Positions 1-10,772 of a DNA stretch of 64,000 nucleotides are shown in pieces; position 1 is the stretch's first letter; the number at the start of each line of letters is the position of its first letter. The notes under the pieces are model-generated. The model did no database searches. It was not told where the DNA came from and saw nothing but the letters and a program-made list of their open reading frames with translations. Source of the stretch: Paraconiothyrium sp. Pb-2020 (Eukaryota > Ascomycota > Dothideomycetes > Pleosporales > Didymosphaeriaceae); NCBI GenBank assembly GCA_022419385.1, contig JAJUBI010000009.1:744001-808000 (forward strand), written 5' to 3'. The position numbers were made by a program, and so were the translations under genes.

Positions 1-423
1 CCCCTTTTCTGGACCAAGGCGAATGGATTCGACTACGACTGGTACCATCGTTTAGAAGACGCAGCAATAGACTTTCAGATTAAGGATTTGGAGAATTGGA
101 TCAAAAGCAAAATGTACCTGAAGGCTATCACGATGGAGGCCACTACATCGGCTAGGAAGGTGGGTACATACTGGCCGAAGGGAGAGGTGAAGCAGAGCGG
201 AGATGTCAATATCGACTGCATCGTTGTTCCGAGGACAGAGAAAGTGTATATGTGTCCACGCGATATGCCGGCGCATAGGGGAAGGCCAGAGGGTTGTAGT
301 CATGCGTGTCATAAAGTAAGAAATGGTGGGCCACATCGCTATGAGGATCAAGCGTATAATGAGGTCTCAACCATCTGTAAGGAATATTTTGTCGATAAGG
401 AAGTGTGCATGCGAGAGTTGTAA
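1..423 (+). CDS. Hypothetical protein, C-terminal part only (start lies outside window)
   Basis: The frame is open from the first base to a TAA at 421-423, giving the last 140 residues of a longer protein. I do not recognise the family. The visible part begins with an aromatic-rich stretch (motif FDYDWYH), continues with a charged helix-like segment and ends in a Cys-containing region with motifs DCIVVP, MCPRD, GCSHACHK and ICKEY, seven cysteines in all. Spaced cysteines like these are common in secreted fungal proteins or small metal-binding folds, but no signal peptide can be judged because the N-terminus is missing. An upstream intron or a different last exon boundary cannot be excluded. 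What is seen is the open frame and its composition; that it is a real gene is inferred. Confidence 0.5.
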   Translation, partial: PLFWTKANGFDYDWYHRLEDAAIDFQIKDLENWIKSKMYLKAITMEATTSARKVGTYWPKGEVKQSGDVNIDCIVVPRTEKVYMCPRDMPAHRGRPEGCSHACHKVRNGGPHRYEDQAYNEVSTICKEYFVDKEVCMREL

Positions 424-1759
424 CAGACTTGGCCGACATCGCCTTGTCCTCTTCGCAGGTAGACATTGGCTCCGCTGGGTTAAAGTGTAAATGGTCTGGT
501 ATATACGGGAATTTCTTCTCTGTAGCATAGTGCTTACATCAATGTATTATTCTTGAGGCTTCTTCTCGCCGTCTGATCTGTGACTTGGCTGAAACTCGTC
601 TGTCCAGGTGTCTTCGATTGTTTGGTTGGATGAAAGAATGCAGGAGCACCGTGCGAAGGTGTTACCCATAGTGAATCCTTGACATATCAAGACACGGAGA
701 ATTAGAGTGCCAGACGTGCAGTAAGTAAGCTGAACGAGGTTACTGTGAGCTGCTGGCACAATGGAACATGAAGGACGCTGACGACACTCACCGAACGATA
801 GACTAGTCTTGATCTGGAATAGTCGCTTTGGTGCGACAAAGCGTCAGAGTTGTAGCCTACCTTCGAAGCTGCCTCCCATCAACATCAACATCTTCCGGCG
901 TTATAATTTACAACCTTCCTTCGCTGCATCTCGCCAGGGTCCTGAGCCTATATCTTCACCGGCCCCATACGAAGGCCAGGCAGGTAGCACGCGCATCGGG
1001 AGACACTTTCGTCCGTCTCACATGCGTGCAAATGTTGCTTCGCCTGAACGCCAGTTGCTATGTTGGTGCATTTCTTTGCAATACAGTGTCGCGATCATGA
1101 GCAATTTGCCCGCACAGCCTAGGCGGACCGCAGGCAGCAGACATATCCCGACCACGTTCTCTTCATCGAACTTCTCATTGGCTGCCTATCGACCCACTCA
1201 TGATCTTTCTGTTTGATACGAGCCCTCGGTTGGTGTAAGTGTTGCAGTACAAGCTTCATAGTTGTATCGACGGCGGTGGCGCAGTGCGGACTAGCGGCAT
1301 ACCCTTGCTTCATGCACAATCCCACACCTGCGAGAAGGTGAACTTCAAACAACTTTGTTCAGTTGATAATATTGACACTTGATGAGCTCGAAGCGCCGCG
1401 AGAGAACGTAAAACAGATCCAAACGCGATTACATTATCTACCGAGCATGCCATGTTCTTCAACCGTGTATTCCTGTACGGGGTTCAGCAGTTGTCAGAGC
1501 AGGCTGAATTTGGTATTGCCTTGATCTTGAAGACGTTCGTATCGCCGCGCCACAATTGTTCCTGTATGAACCGTTGTGACTATACCAATCTAGGCGCTTC
1601 GTTCCCGCGTGCGTTGGAAGGCTGAAGTAACAACACTACGACCACACCAATTTATAACTCGGCAGCGCACCCGGATTCATCTCATCTTCTCATGATGCCA
1701 GACATTAAGAATTCTTAAAGTCTTTGACATAGGACAAACCACCCGCAAACCCTGTAGCG
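424..1759. other. Intergenic, no supported gene
   Basis: Several ORFs of 60-135 codons lie here on both strands, but none begins with a convincing ATG, shows a recognisable motif or links to another exon by good splice sites. I read this as intergenic or regulatory DNA upstream of the membrane-protein gene that starts at 1760. Confidence 0.5.
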
Positions 1760-3949
1760 ATGGAGGCTACACATCAACGGTCAGATAGCGTAGTAGCGGC
1801 CAACGCATCTCCCACCAATGATAGCAAGGGGCTGCAAGTAGCAGTGCTTGAAATAGAAGCTAGTAGCAGCTCCTCGTCTCCGGCCATCGCTCCTGATGCT
1901 ACCACCATACCTGCCCGGGAAGTTGCCTTGCAGCTTTCAGACCCTTTGCAGCAAGATTGGCAAAAGCGCCGCATTCACCGTTGGAAATCACCGCTCTTGA
2001 TGGTCACATTCTACCTTATCGGTTTTGCAATGAGCCTTGCGCATTGTATCTTCTATCCTAGCTTGAAGGATAAGATCGTGGGCAATTCGGACGCACAAGA
2101 AGAAAAGATCAGGCAAGATGTTTCGTATCATTAGAAAGTTGCAACGACAACTGACCACTTGCTAGGTTTGGCACTGCGTTCTCGTTCCTAGCTCAAATCA
2201 GCCTCGGTGCAGCTGTGTGGGCTAGCTACACTCAGTGGCTCTGGCGCACAGTGAAGAGGAAAGAAATGACGGTGGGAGGGTTGAACGCGGCTTTCGGGGC
2301 TGATACATCTGTGCTATCGCTTCTGAACCTAGATATGTTGCGCAAGCTGCGGATTGGGTCTACCATGGCAGCTTTTGCGTGGTACATACTCTTTTCGTTT
2401 CTCCATCGAAAAGCGCCACGCGCAGAGAGCTGATGTCTACCAGGGGACTTCTCCTACCACCCTTCTTCACACCAGCGACACTTTTTGTGTACCAAAGTTC
2501 GAGCTTGGAGAGAATTAGTGGCTTGATGCCATATCCACATATTGCAAACACTACCCCAAGCGTTGGTTCTGCCTACGCTTACTCACCGCCAGCCCGGCGA
2601 GGAAGGACGCAGTACGTCGATGACGTAAGTCGGATCTTTACCGGCCCTCGAACGATCATCTCTCTGATCGCTAGCGCTACCGCATCTCTGGGTGAGATTC
2701 TCCCCATCAAACTACCATACAACTCTTCCAGCCACGAAATCGAGTTCTATGCGCCTATAATACAGTGTTTAGATGCCAATGCATCCGCTACCGAGCTGAT
2801 AGATACGTTTCACAAACAGGATATGAAGCAAGGCGATGGAGTGGTCGTTGAGACGGACAGTGTGTACTATGCATTCGTTCCCAGCTATAATGAAACAGGG
2901 GGCTTGTATCCGGTCTCAACACCGCGTCTTCAGACGCCGTCGAACGCCACAAACGAACTTTGGATGACATTTCTTCGACCCGTCATCAAGTCAGGGGCAC
3001 GAGTTACCGAGCGACACTTTCAAGTGTGTACGCTCCACAATGCAACGTACAACTTGCGCATAGAGCGCGATCGCGGTCTTCAGAACATTAGCAAGTCCTA
3101 CATGATCAATGAGCAGGTTCACTACCCTCGTGACAACTCAACATCGGTCTCCAATATGGCACAGCATGCATACACAGCTGTTATGTGGGCGCTGTGTGAT
3201 CAGCTCGTTGGAAAGTTCTCATGGTACAACAACACTGCGTGGAGTAATGACACTTCATTGTCAACACCATCGGGTGCGGCACAGTTCGGCATGCTTCAGT
3301 CACCCATTCAGCGTACCAGTCTTCTAGGAAGCTTGGACCTTGATGCATTCTTTGACTTGGACGAGGCGAACAAACTCTACAAGCAACCAGAAGGAGACGG
3401 ATCGCTTAGCAAACAGCGCTTAATGGACAAGGCAATGGCGAAGAACAGGACACTCGATGTGCTGATTGAAGAGTTAAGCTTCAACATGAGTGTTGGGCTA
3501 ATGTGGGATCCGCTACTCACGTAAATAAATCCACGGCAACGGCTTCATTCCGCCTGCTAATCTATATCCGTCTTAGGCACAGCAAGGTTGTCCCTGTCAA
3601 CGTAACCACCTCAGTCAATCGCTACGCGTACAAGGCGGACGGCTTGTTTGTCCCTTATGTCCTAGCCAATGTCTTCAGCTTGGTGATCGTAATTATCGGT
3701 CTCTGGTCTTATATACGCGACGGGCCGATGCCAGACAAGAAGTTCCAAGATCTCGTCTCCGCTGCAGAAGACAGTTCAATAGTGCACGTCATCCGGAACC
3801 GCAAGCGGAGCGTCACTGCGATCTTCAGGAACGAGGAGCTCGTACTCCAAGCAGGGAGTAGCCTTGACAACAACGACAAGGCAGGATTACCTGCGATGTT
3901 AAAGAAGGTTTATGATGGCGGGTGTAGAAAGGTAAGCTGCACGGACTAG
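1760..3949 (+). CDS. Multi-pass membrane protein with large N-glycosylated ectodomain
   Basis: Four exons: 1760-2112, 2166-2381, 2444-3520 and 3577-3949, giving 672 residues. It belongs to a large, functionally undefined fungal membrane-protein family, often auto-named formylmethionine deformylase-like; no deformylase motif is visible. A Ser-rich cytosolic N-terminus is followed by a membrane helix near residues 75-97 (LLMVTFYLIGFAMS), a second containing FGTAFSFLAQ, a third (FFTPATLFVY), then about 400 polar residues with many NxS/T sites, and a last helix (VFSLVIVIIGLW) before a basic cytosolic tail. The first intron starts with GC (AG|GCAAGA). It restores the family-typical junction R-FGTAF, whereas reading through hits a stop. 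The other introns are GT-AG. Role unknown; plasma-membrane or cell-wall sensing would be a guess. Confidence 0.8.
2113..2165 (+). other. GC-AG intron
   Basis: A 53-nt intron with donor AG|GCAAGA, branch-like CTGAC near 2151 and acceptor GCTAG. There is no GT donor nearby that keeps both the frame and the expected residues. Protein continuity across the junction (KIR-FGTAF) supports it. Confidence 0.65.
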
Positions 3950-4182
3950 GATAGGGCCGATGTTGTGCGTTAGCGGTACGGTCGGAGTAGCACGACGCGG
4001 TTTCTGGGGCTCCGTATCCGACTACTGCGCCCGCCGTAGATCACCAAGACTCGCGCGAAATTATAATGGCCCCAAAATTGGACTTCGAAAGGTTAGGTAT
4101 AAGGGTGTATGGATTTCACAGGGTGTATCTCTATCATCACAGGTTTCCTTTGGCATTGCCTTCCCTCTATCATTTTCTTTTT

Positions 4183-4187
4183 ATATA
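4183..4187 (+). promoter_or_regulatory. TATA-like element upstream of carboxypeptidase gene
   Basis: The motif TATAT within a T/C-rich stretch lies about 45 nt before the ATG at 4230. The pyrimidine tract ahead of it is typical of fungal transcription start regions. The short distance means the actual TATA box may be elsewhere or the leader very short. Confidence 0.3.
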
Positions 4188-4229
4188 CCCAATTTCCTAT
4201 TTTGTGTATCTCCTTCTTAGCACTAGACA

Positions 4230-6123
4230 ATGGCTATCATATCAAGAAACATCTGCGCTCTTGCTGCACTTGCTCTCGGTACAGCCGCAGCGTCTTTTCC
4301 GCCAACCCCTGAAGGCTTGACTGTTGTCCAGTCACAGAAGCTCGCTGGCGTTTCCATTTCATACAAAGAGGTGAGCTACGTCGACCTTCCTCGGCCAGAA
4401 TACGAACTAACAGTAGCAGACAACCATATGCGAAACTAATGAAGGCGTCAAAGGCTACAGTGGCTATGTCCATCTTCCGCCCGCACCGGCGCAGAACCGC
4501 AACTACACCAGCAACATGTGGTTCTGGTTCTTCGAAGCCCGCAACAATTCGCAGAACGCACCTCTCTCCGTCTGGCTTCAAGGAGGCCCTGGCGTACCGT
4601 CGTCTACGGCAGCACTCGGCGAGAATGGGCCTTGCAAGGTCCTCGACAATTCCAAATCTGTTGAGAACAACCCGTGGTCATGGAACGACAAAGTCAACAT
4701 GCTGTACATCGATCAGCCGATTCAAGTTGGCTTCTCCTATGACACGCTTACCAACGGTACAATCAATCTCGTAAAGACGCCTTTCAACTTCACGCCCTCA
4801 GACTTCTCGGACGGTGTACCGGAGACAAACTTGACTTTCCTAACTGGCACCTTCGCCTCGAAACAACCGAGCGGCGCATGGAACACAACCATAGCCGGAG
4901 CACCAGTAATGTGGGAGTTCATGCAAGCCTTTCTCCAAGAGTGAGTTCACCCCGCACTGCACCTTCGACACAACTCTAACGCCCTTAGCTTTCCCGAGTA
5001 CAACTCCACAACCAACAGCCTCAGCTTCTGGGGCGAGTCCTACGGCGGCCACTACGTCCCCGCCTACGCAAACTACTTCGCCGAGCAAAATGACCGCCTC
5101 ACCGCTACAAACTGCTCTTCCGAAACTGAGATACCAATCGCCATCGACACCGTCGGCCTCATCAACGCCTGCATCGACAACAGCATACAAACCCCCTTCT
5201 ACCCTGAGTATGCCATGAACAACACCTACAGCATTCAAGCCATAAACGAATCCTACTACCGCGCCGCCCTCGCAGCGATCCCAGTTTGTCAAAACTTGAG
5301 TGCTACTTGTGTCAAGCTAGCGGATGAGAAAGACCCGCAGGGCTACGGCAACGTGGCGGAGGTGAACGACGCGTGCTTCACAGCATATAGTTATTGCTTC
5401 GCTAAGCTGCACGACGGGTACAATGCAAGCATTAACTTCTTCGACATCGGCGCGGTGAAATACCCCATCGCTTTTCCCTCGAAGACGCCTGCGGGATACC
5501 TCAACAGCGCAGAGATACAAGCCGCGCTCGGCGTCCCGCTGAACTTCACGGGAAACTCAGTGCCTATTTCAGAGGGCTTCGCTAAGACGGGGGACTTTGT
5601 GCGCGGCCATGGCGTTGCTGCGTTGCGCAATCTGCTGGACAAGGGCGCGAATGTAGCGCTTGTTTATGGCGATAGAGATTATCAGTGTAATTGGATGGGC
5701 GGGGAAGCTATCAGCAAGGCGGTGTCTAACTCGAGCTCTAATTTTGCGACTGCGGGATACACTCAGATCAAGACGAACGAGACGTACGTCGGTGGGTTGG
5801 TACGGCAGGCTGGGAGGTTGAGCTTCTCACGTGTCTTTCAGGCAGGGCATGAGGTGCCGTACTATCAGCCTGAGACGGCGTATGAGATTTTCAACCGCGT
5901 GATGAGTGGCGTGGATGTCGCTACAGGGACCGCTGAGGTTGGGAACTATACGTCGGAGGGAGAGGTATCGGCTTGGAGTGAGAGCGAGTTGCCGGAGCAG
6001 GAGGGCAAGGCGGAGTGCTATGTGTGGGATATTCTGGAGACGTGCACGCCGGCCGAGGTGGGGGTGTTGGCGAGTGGGAAGGCGATCACGGAGAATTTTA
6101 TACTTGTTGGACAGGAGGAGTAG
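4230..6123 (+). CDS. Secreted serine carboxypeptidase, peptidase family S10
   Basis: Three exons: 4230-4370, 4420-4940 and 4989-6123, giving 598 residues. It should remove C-terminal residues from peptides in the vacuole or outside the cell at acid pH. The N-terminus is a signal peptide (hydrophobic core ALAALALG, Ala-rich cleavage region). The oxyanion-hole block WLQGGPG and all three catalytic residues are present: Ser238 in GESYGG, Asp451 in GDRDYQCNW and His508 in QAGHEVPYY, assigned by analogy with carboxypeptidase Y. Many NxS/T sites indicate N-glycosylation. Both introns are GT-AG and under 50 nt, and the exon phases join without gaps. A secreted, carboxypeptidase S1-like role is more likely than a CPY orthologue, given the signal peptide with no obvious long propeptide, but this is inferred. 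Confidence 0.93.
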
Positions 6124-6681
6124 GTGGGATTTGGATGTAGAGATACCCTTTCTTTGCTTCGGGAATCAGTCCGACTCTGATAGAATTGTATATTGCGATG
6201 CTTATTTGGTATCAAGGCGTCTCCTGCCTCATCCAGTTCTGGCACTAGGCTTCGGTCATGCAGTGCTATATGGTAGTCTATGAATTTATACACTATAATG
6301 TAAGGGCTACGATGCTCAGAACTGAGGATTTACTGCGTGCGGGAACGTAGGCAACGACTGTACGTTGATTCCTAACCCCCGGCTCGACTAGGACAAACTG
6401 ACTGTCGACGATTAGAATGCTTCACTTCACTTCACAATATTTGACACGGGCAGAGAACCCCAGAATCTACGCGAATCGTCCTACAATTGGGCAATCTCAG
6501 GCGGCGAGCGTTTCGCTCCAAGTCACAGAATGAGCATAGCACACAGCAGTCAGAAGAAAAAGATATATGGTCGGGTCGCAACAAAGCGATAAGTATATTC
6601 AGAAAGTGTATATCTACAGCAGAACGTATTCCCTCTATTTTTACAACTCAGTGGTCCTCAAGACCTGTCTAAGCGACGCAC
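6124..6681. other. Convergent intergenic region
   Basis: This is the 3' region between the carboxypeptidase gene and the oppositely oriented LPMO-like gene. It contains a short CTTCA direct repeat near 6421-6432 and A/T-rich stretches that fit polyadenylation signals. No gene is supported. Confidence 0.5.
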
Positions 6682-7593
6682 TTAGAAGAAAGCACGAGCG
6701 TGACGGCGAGCCTTCTTGGAGGCAGTGCCAGTCTCGGTCTTCAACCACGAGATGAACTCCTGGACGGTGAACTCCTCAGGGAGAGTGGAGCCGGAGCCAG
6801 CGGAGCCGGTGGCAGAAGCAGACGGGGCAGAAGCGGCAGCGGAGGTAGCGCTGGGCTCAACGTCGGCGACGGTAGGGGTAGCGCTGGCGGCAGCAGAGGT
6901 AGCAGCCGGGGTGGAGGAAGCCGGAGCAGCAGAGCTTGCAGGGACGGTAGCGGTAGCAGCCGGAGCAGAGCTGGCCGGGGCGCTAGAAGAGTCGCTGCCG
7001 GAGCCGGAGCCGGAGCCACCGACAGTGAAGTCGATGCAAGACTCGTAGGTCTGGTCAACGGAGCGGGCGTCCCACCAGAACTGGAGGACACAGTCACCGG
7101 CGGTGGCGCACTGGCTGCCAAGGTCGGAGGGGATAGTGATGTCGAAGTTCTTCTCAGCATCAGTGACACCGGTAGCGGTGGACGCGTAGTCATCGAAGGT
7201 GATGAGCGGCGAGCCGATGATGGAGTTGGTCTTGGTGTCGATGACCGACATGTTGGCAACACCGGTGTGAGGGGCGGCGATGTTGAAGGTGATGGGCACC
7301 TTCTCGCCAGCAGTGTAGGACTGGACGTTGGCGGTGTTGTCCTCGTACTTCATACCCTTGCACTGCCAGATGTTGCAAGCAGCAGCGTCATAATCGGACT
7401 GGCTGGAGGCAATCTGGAGAGCAGTCTGAATGTTGCCGTTGATGTCGGAGCTCCACATGCTGTTGATTTGGCTACCGCAGGCCTTGGTGAGCGCATCACC
7501 AGGCATACGAGGCTTAGGGCTGGTGAGGTAACCGTGGGCGGCGACCTGGGTGGCGAAGGCAGCAAGGCCAACAGCGGCGGTGTAGGACTTCAT
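6682..7593 (-). CDS. Secreted LPMO-like / chitin-binding type-4-like protein with Ser/Ala/Pro linker
   Basis: Single exon, 303 residues. A clear signal peptide of 19 residues ends in QVAA, so His20 becomes the mature N-terminus (HGYLTSPKPR), as lytic polysaccharide monooxygenases require for the copper histidine brace. A second candidate copper ligand is His109 in APHTG. Cysteines in KACG, ACNIWQCKG, SQCATAGDC and ESCIDF fit a disulfide-bonded beta-sandwich. From about residue 195 to 265 the protein is a low-complexity Ser/Ala/Pro/Thr linker, likely O-glycosylated. It ends in a short segment with EFISWLK and a basic tail (KKARRHARAFF). The fold and copper site are inferred from the mature His and general look of the family; substrate (chitin, cellulose or other) is not predictable. 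The start was chosen because it gives the signal peptide. Confidence 0.75.
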   Translation of the reverse strand: MKSYTAAVGLAAFATQVAAHGYLTSPKPRMPGDALTKACGSQINSMWSSDINGNIQTALQIASSQSDYDAAACNIWQCKGMKYEDNTANVQSYTAGEKVPITFNIAAPHTGVANMSVIDTKTNSIIGSPLITFDDYASTATGVTDAEKNFDITIPSDLGSQCATAGDCVLQFWWDARSVDQTYESCIDFTVGGSGSGSGSDSSSAPASSAPAATATVPASSAAPASSTPAATSAAASATPTVADVEPSATSAAASAPSASATGSAGSGSTLPEEFTVQEFISWLKTETGTASKKARRHARAFF

Positions 7594-8949
7594 CTTGATT
7601 GAAATGATCGAGGGTGATTGAGTTTGGTGGTTGAGAGAGTTCGGAAGCCTAGCTTCTGTTTGAAAGAGTGACTGAAAGAATGAGTGACTGAAGAACGAAT
7701 GTGAGGTCTCAGACCAGGGAAAGAAGCTGCTGCGACAAAGTAGACCGGAGTGCGGATGAAGAGCAATGATGGAGTGCGACGTGAGTATCTATATAATTCC
7801 TCGGCAGACGCACCATACCCATCCCGTTGATACGGGTGGGTCGTGTCATCAAACGTTTGAAACAGGACATCCATCTGAAGCCTCCCAAGCATCGCGCCGA
7901 GGGGTTCCTGTCCAGACCATGACCGAGTGTTCACAAACGAACGGGGTTCAGGCAAGATGTCAGACAATGCGCGAAGCTTGACCCAGTGCTTGTATACATT
8001 AAACCACCAATCACACATCTGTGAGCGCTTCCAGAGCGTGCACGGTACGCGGCAACGCTGGCGCCAGGAAGAGCCGCCTCCAACGCAGCGGCAAGCCCTG
8101 TTCGGGAAATATTCTAGCCGTCTCGCGGCATCCAAGCGAGGTTCACCATGTAAGCGAACCGCCGAGGACCCGGTTCGAAACTTCTCGTGGGAGTCGGTGG
8201 GATGTAGGCGGTTTCATGTTTATCGAAATCATGCGGACCATGCGTGCGGAAATATCACTCTCGCTCGGTTGACGTGGGCGCACCCCACTGACGCGGCTGT
8301 CTATATTACAGGACATATGCCAGGAGTTCGGCATGCGTAAACACCTCTCGGGATTGGTAGACAACTGCGAAGAGACTGCGATGGTGGAGATGGATAGAAG
8401 ACGTGGAGACCGACGGGCTACAGATTTGACAGGACGGCGCTAAGCGAAGTTCGCTCTCGGCAGCCTTGCGAAGCAGCCCCTTCATCGTCAGACGCCAAGG
8501 GACCATCGCCTCCGTCCATGCAGACAGATTTCTCACCCATGCATTGGCAATTCGTGTTACCGATCGTTTGATCTCGTTGCTGGAGTTAACTAGGGCATAC
8601 CTTGTCACCAAACGAACGCCCTTCTTGGTTTGCCAGAACAAACGGAACGGCAGGAGCCGATGGATCATGCATCGAGAATACTATGATGAAACGAAAGCCA
8701 CTGCAGGGAAAAGCCAAGGCTCACTTTTAATCCCTAATTCTCCACCGTCTCCAGCAGATATGAAGAAAATAAGCTTATCTAATAGCATCTCCAACACAAC
8801 TACGCTCACTGGGCGCTTACATTCTCATTACCGAAACACTATCTAGACAACCATCACAGCCAAGAAACATAGGAAATTGGCAAGTCGATGAAGTCAAGAT
8901 ACCGAGCAAGAAGTTTAGACGCAGAACATCAAGTACAGTTTTGCAGCAC
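7594..8949. other. Intergenic region with putative promoter of the LPMO-like gene
   Basis: No gene is supported on either strand over about 1.35 kb. A TATA-like stretch (CTATATAATT near 7789-7798) lies roughly 200 nt upstream of the LPMO-like start and could be its core promoter. The rest shows no recognisable motif, RNA gene or repeat. Confidence 0.4.
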
Positions 8950-10091
8950 TCACGCATTATCAGATACCCTCCATACCAACCGCTCCCCACTAGCCTCCTT
9001 CCTTCTCAGCGCATCCATAGCCTTCTGCGCCCTCTCCAACAACGTCTTCCCCTCAATAATTTTCTGCGAATTTGGCTCCACAATTTTCTCCTTTAACATC
9101 GTATACATAATATCCGGCTGCAGATGCTCCTTGAAGAACTCATTCTGCAGATAAAGATGCGTCCTCACGCCTCTCGCTTCCACGCCCTCCTCCCACTCCG
9201 CCGCCTTTTGCACGTCCATCTCATAGATAGGGCCCTCGGTCTCGCTTGAATCGCGTACGATAACGGGTAGCAGGATAGCCACTTTCGACCCTGCCTTCGC
9301 TATTTTGGAAATGGGCCTGATGCTGCCTTCCTTGCTACCAATACAGTCCAGAATCTTCGGGATGCCGGTGGTGCTGGTGTTGAAGATCTGGGACACGACA
9401 TTCGGGTCGTTGTAGTCGAAGGTCCATCTCGCGCCCAACGATTTGAGCTTGGAGTGGTGCTTTTGGGAGGCTACTGCGATGATGGAGGTGTATCCGTAAT
9501 ACCTCAGTATCTGCACCGCATACAAGCCGACACTGCTCGCTCCACCCCACACCAAAATCGGATTGTTGGCATGCTCCGGTACATACCCCTCGGGCTTCGG
9601 CCACGGCGTCTCGATCCCCAAGTCCGCTGTGAGAGAGTGGAATACGGTCACGAAATTATTTGGCAACGTGACGGCCTCTTGCAGCGTAAAGCCTTCGGGA
9701 AGTTTGGAGAATAGATACTCGTTTGTCGTGCAGAATTTCTGGTGTGCCTTTTCCTGGGGCGTGCGCCATGTGAAGCCAAAGACTTTGTCGCCGACATTGA
9801 GACGTCGGACGGAGGGCCCGACTTCGACGACGGTGCCTGCGGTCCCGTCGCCGAGGCGTTGGGGGTGGGTTACCTGGAACTCACAGAGTTAGAATGGTAA
9901 GTGGAAGTCGATGAAGTAGAGCCTATACTTACGAGCAGTCCACCGTCGTTCTGATGCAGGTCCAATGGCGTGGAAGCAGTCCACTCCACGCGCACGCGTA
10001 CTTCGTCACCTTGAGGCTTTATGGTTGGTACTTGATGAAAATCCAGAGGCTTCTTGACGCCGACCGTAACCACAGCGGGATGTGTCGCCAT
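8950..10091 (-). CDS. Medium-chain alcohol dehydrogenase / quinone oxidoreductase family protein
   Basis: Two exons on the minus strand, 10091-9933 and 9873-8950, giving 360 residues. It is an NAD(P)H-dependent medium-chain reductase with an N-terminal GroES-like domain (DEVRVRVEW near 30-38; GDGTAGTVVEVG; GDKVFGF) and a Rossmann domain whose nucleotide loop reads WGGASSVGLYAVQ. The usual zinc-ligand Cys/His pairs are not evident, so it resembles the zinc-independent enoyl-reductase-like subgroup common in fungi, sometimes tied to secondary metabolism. No polyketide or other biosynthetic genes are nearby, so the substrate is open. The 59-nt intron has donor GTAAGT and acceptor CCAG. ATG 10091 is preferred, giving a normal N-terminus; an in-frame upstream start at 10151 would add 20 residues. 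Confidence 0.85.
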
Positions 10092-10772
10092 ATTGCTGTC
10101 ACGTCCTAGTTCTCGGTTCTTCTGCAGAATGTAAGGGATGTTAGGATTCAAAGTAAGAAAACAAACGCTGATGAAAGTAGTCTACTGCTTCAATCCTGCT
10201 CGCCATCTTGCCTTTCCTTTATACACGTCTCTGCCTACTCAGTCATTACAAATGAACTGACTGTTGAATGTAAGCTGATCATACTCGCGATGCGGCTAGT
10301 GATGGTTTCCCGTTTGGGTAAAGTTCGCTAGCGCGAAAAGCACCAGAATGTTCAATCATAATCGATCGCGCAGGGTTGATGACGTAACATCACTTTATCT
10401 GGTATGTGCCGTTGTAGTACGAATTGGAAAACCTGTTGTGAGGCATAGTCAATAGGCATAATCTGACGGTAGGGCTTCGTGCCTGATTTCGAAGGCGAAC
10501 AAAAGGTGTGATACAAGAGGAAGAGCTAGCTAGGTTTTCTGTGCCGCAGAACAACAGCTTTATAAAGAGCGCACATCGTCGCCAGGACAGCTCGTGAGTA
10601 ATGTATGACCTCACTATACTTAGGTGTCGCATCATGCTGCTACCACTGAAAGAATGACATTTACTCCAAATGGGTTGCAAGAGCGCTTTCGGAAAGGAGC
10701 GTCCTCATCCAGCCAGAGCACCGCTGTACCCACCAGCTCCTCCCTGACTCCTCCCAACGAGGAGAAGGTGCA
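10092..10772. other. Intergenic, no supported gene
   Basis: This region lies between the dehydrogenase start and the 3' end of the small secreted-protein gene, both on the minus strand. Small ORFs here lack ATG context, splice links or motifs. Confidence 0.45.

Noticed and set aside
809..1216. A 135-codon plus-strand ORF
   Set aside because: Non-ATG start, overlapped by another ORF in a different frame of equal quality, no recognisable features.
6700..7602. A 300-codon plus-strand ORF antisense to the LPMO-like gene
   Set aside because: It mirrors the minus-strand gene almost exactly, is Gly/Arg-rich, begins with a non-ATG codon context and arises from C-ending codon bias and the Ser/Ala-rich linker.
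8174..8184. GGTTCGAAAC, resembling a tRNA B box
   Set aside because: The flanking bases cannot form a T stem, and no A box, acceptor stem or anticodon arm fits around it.
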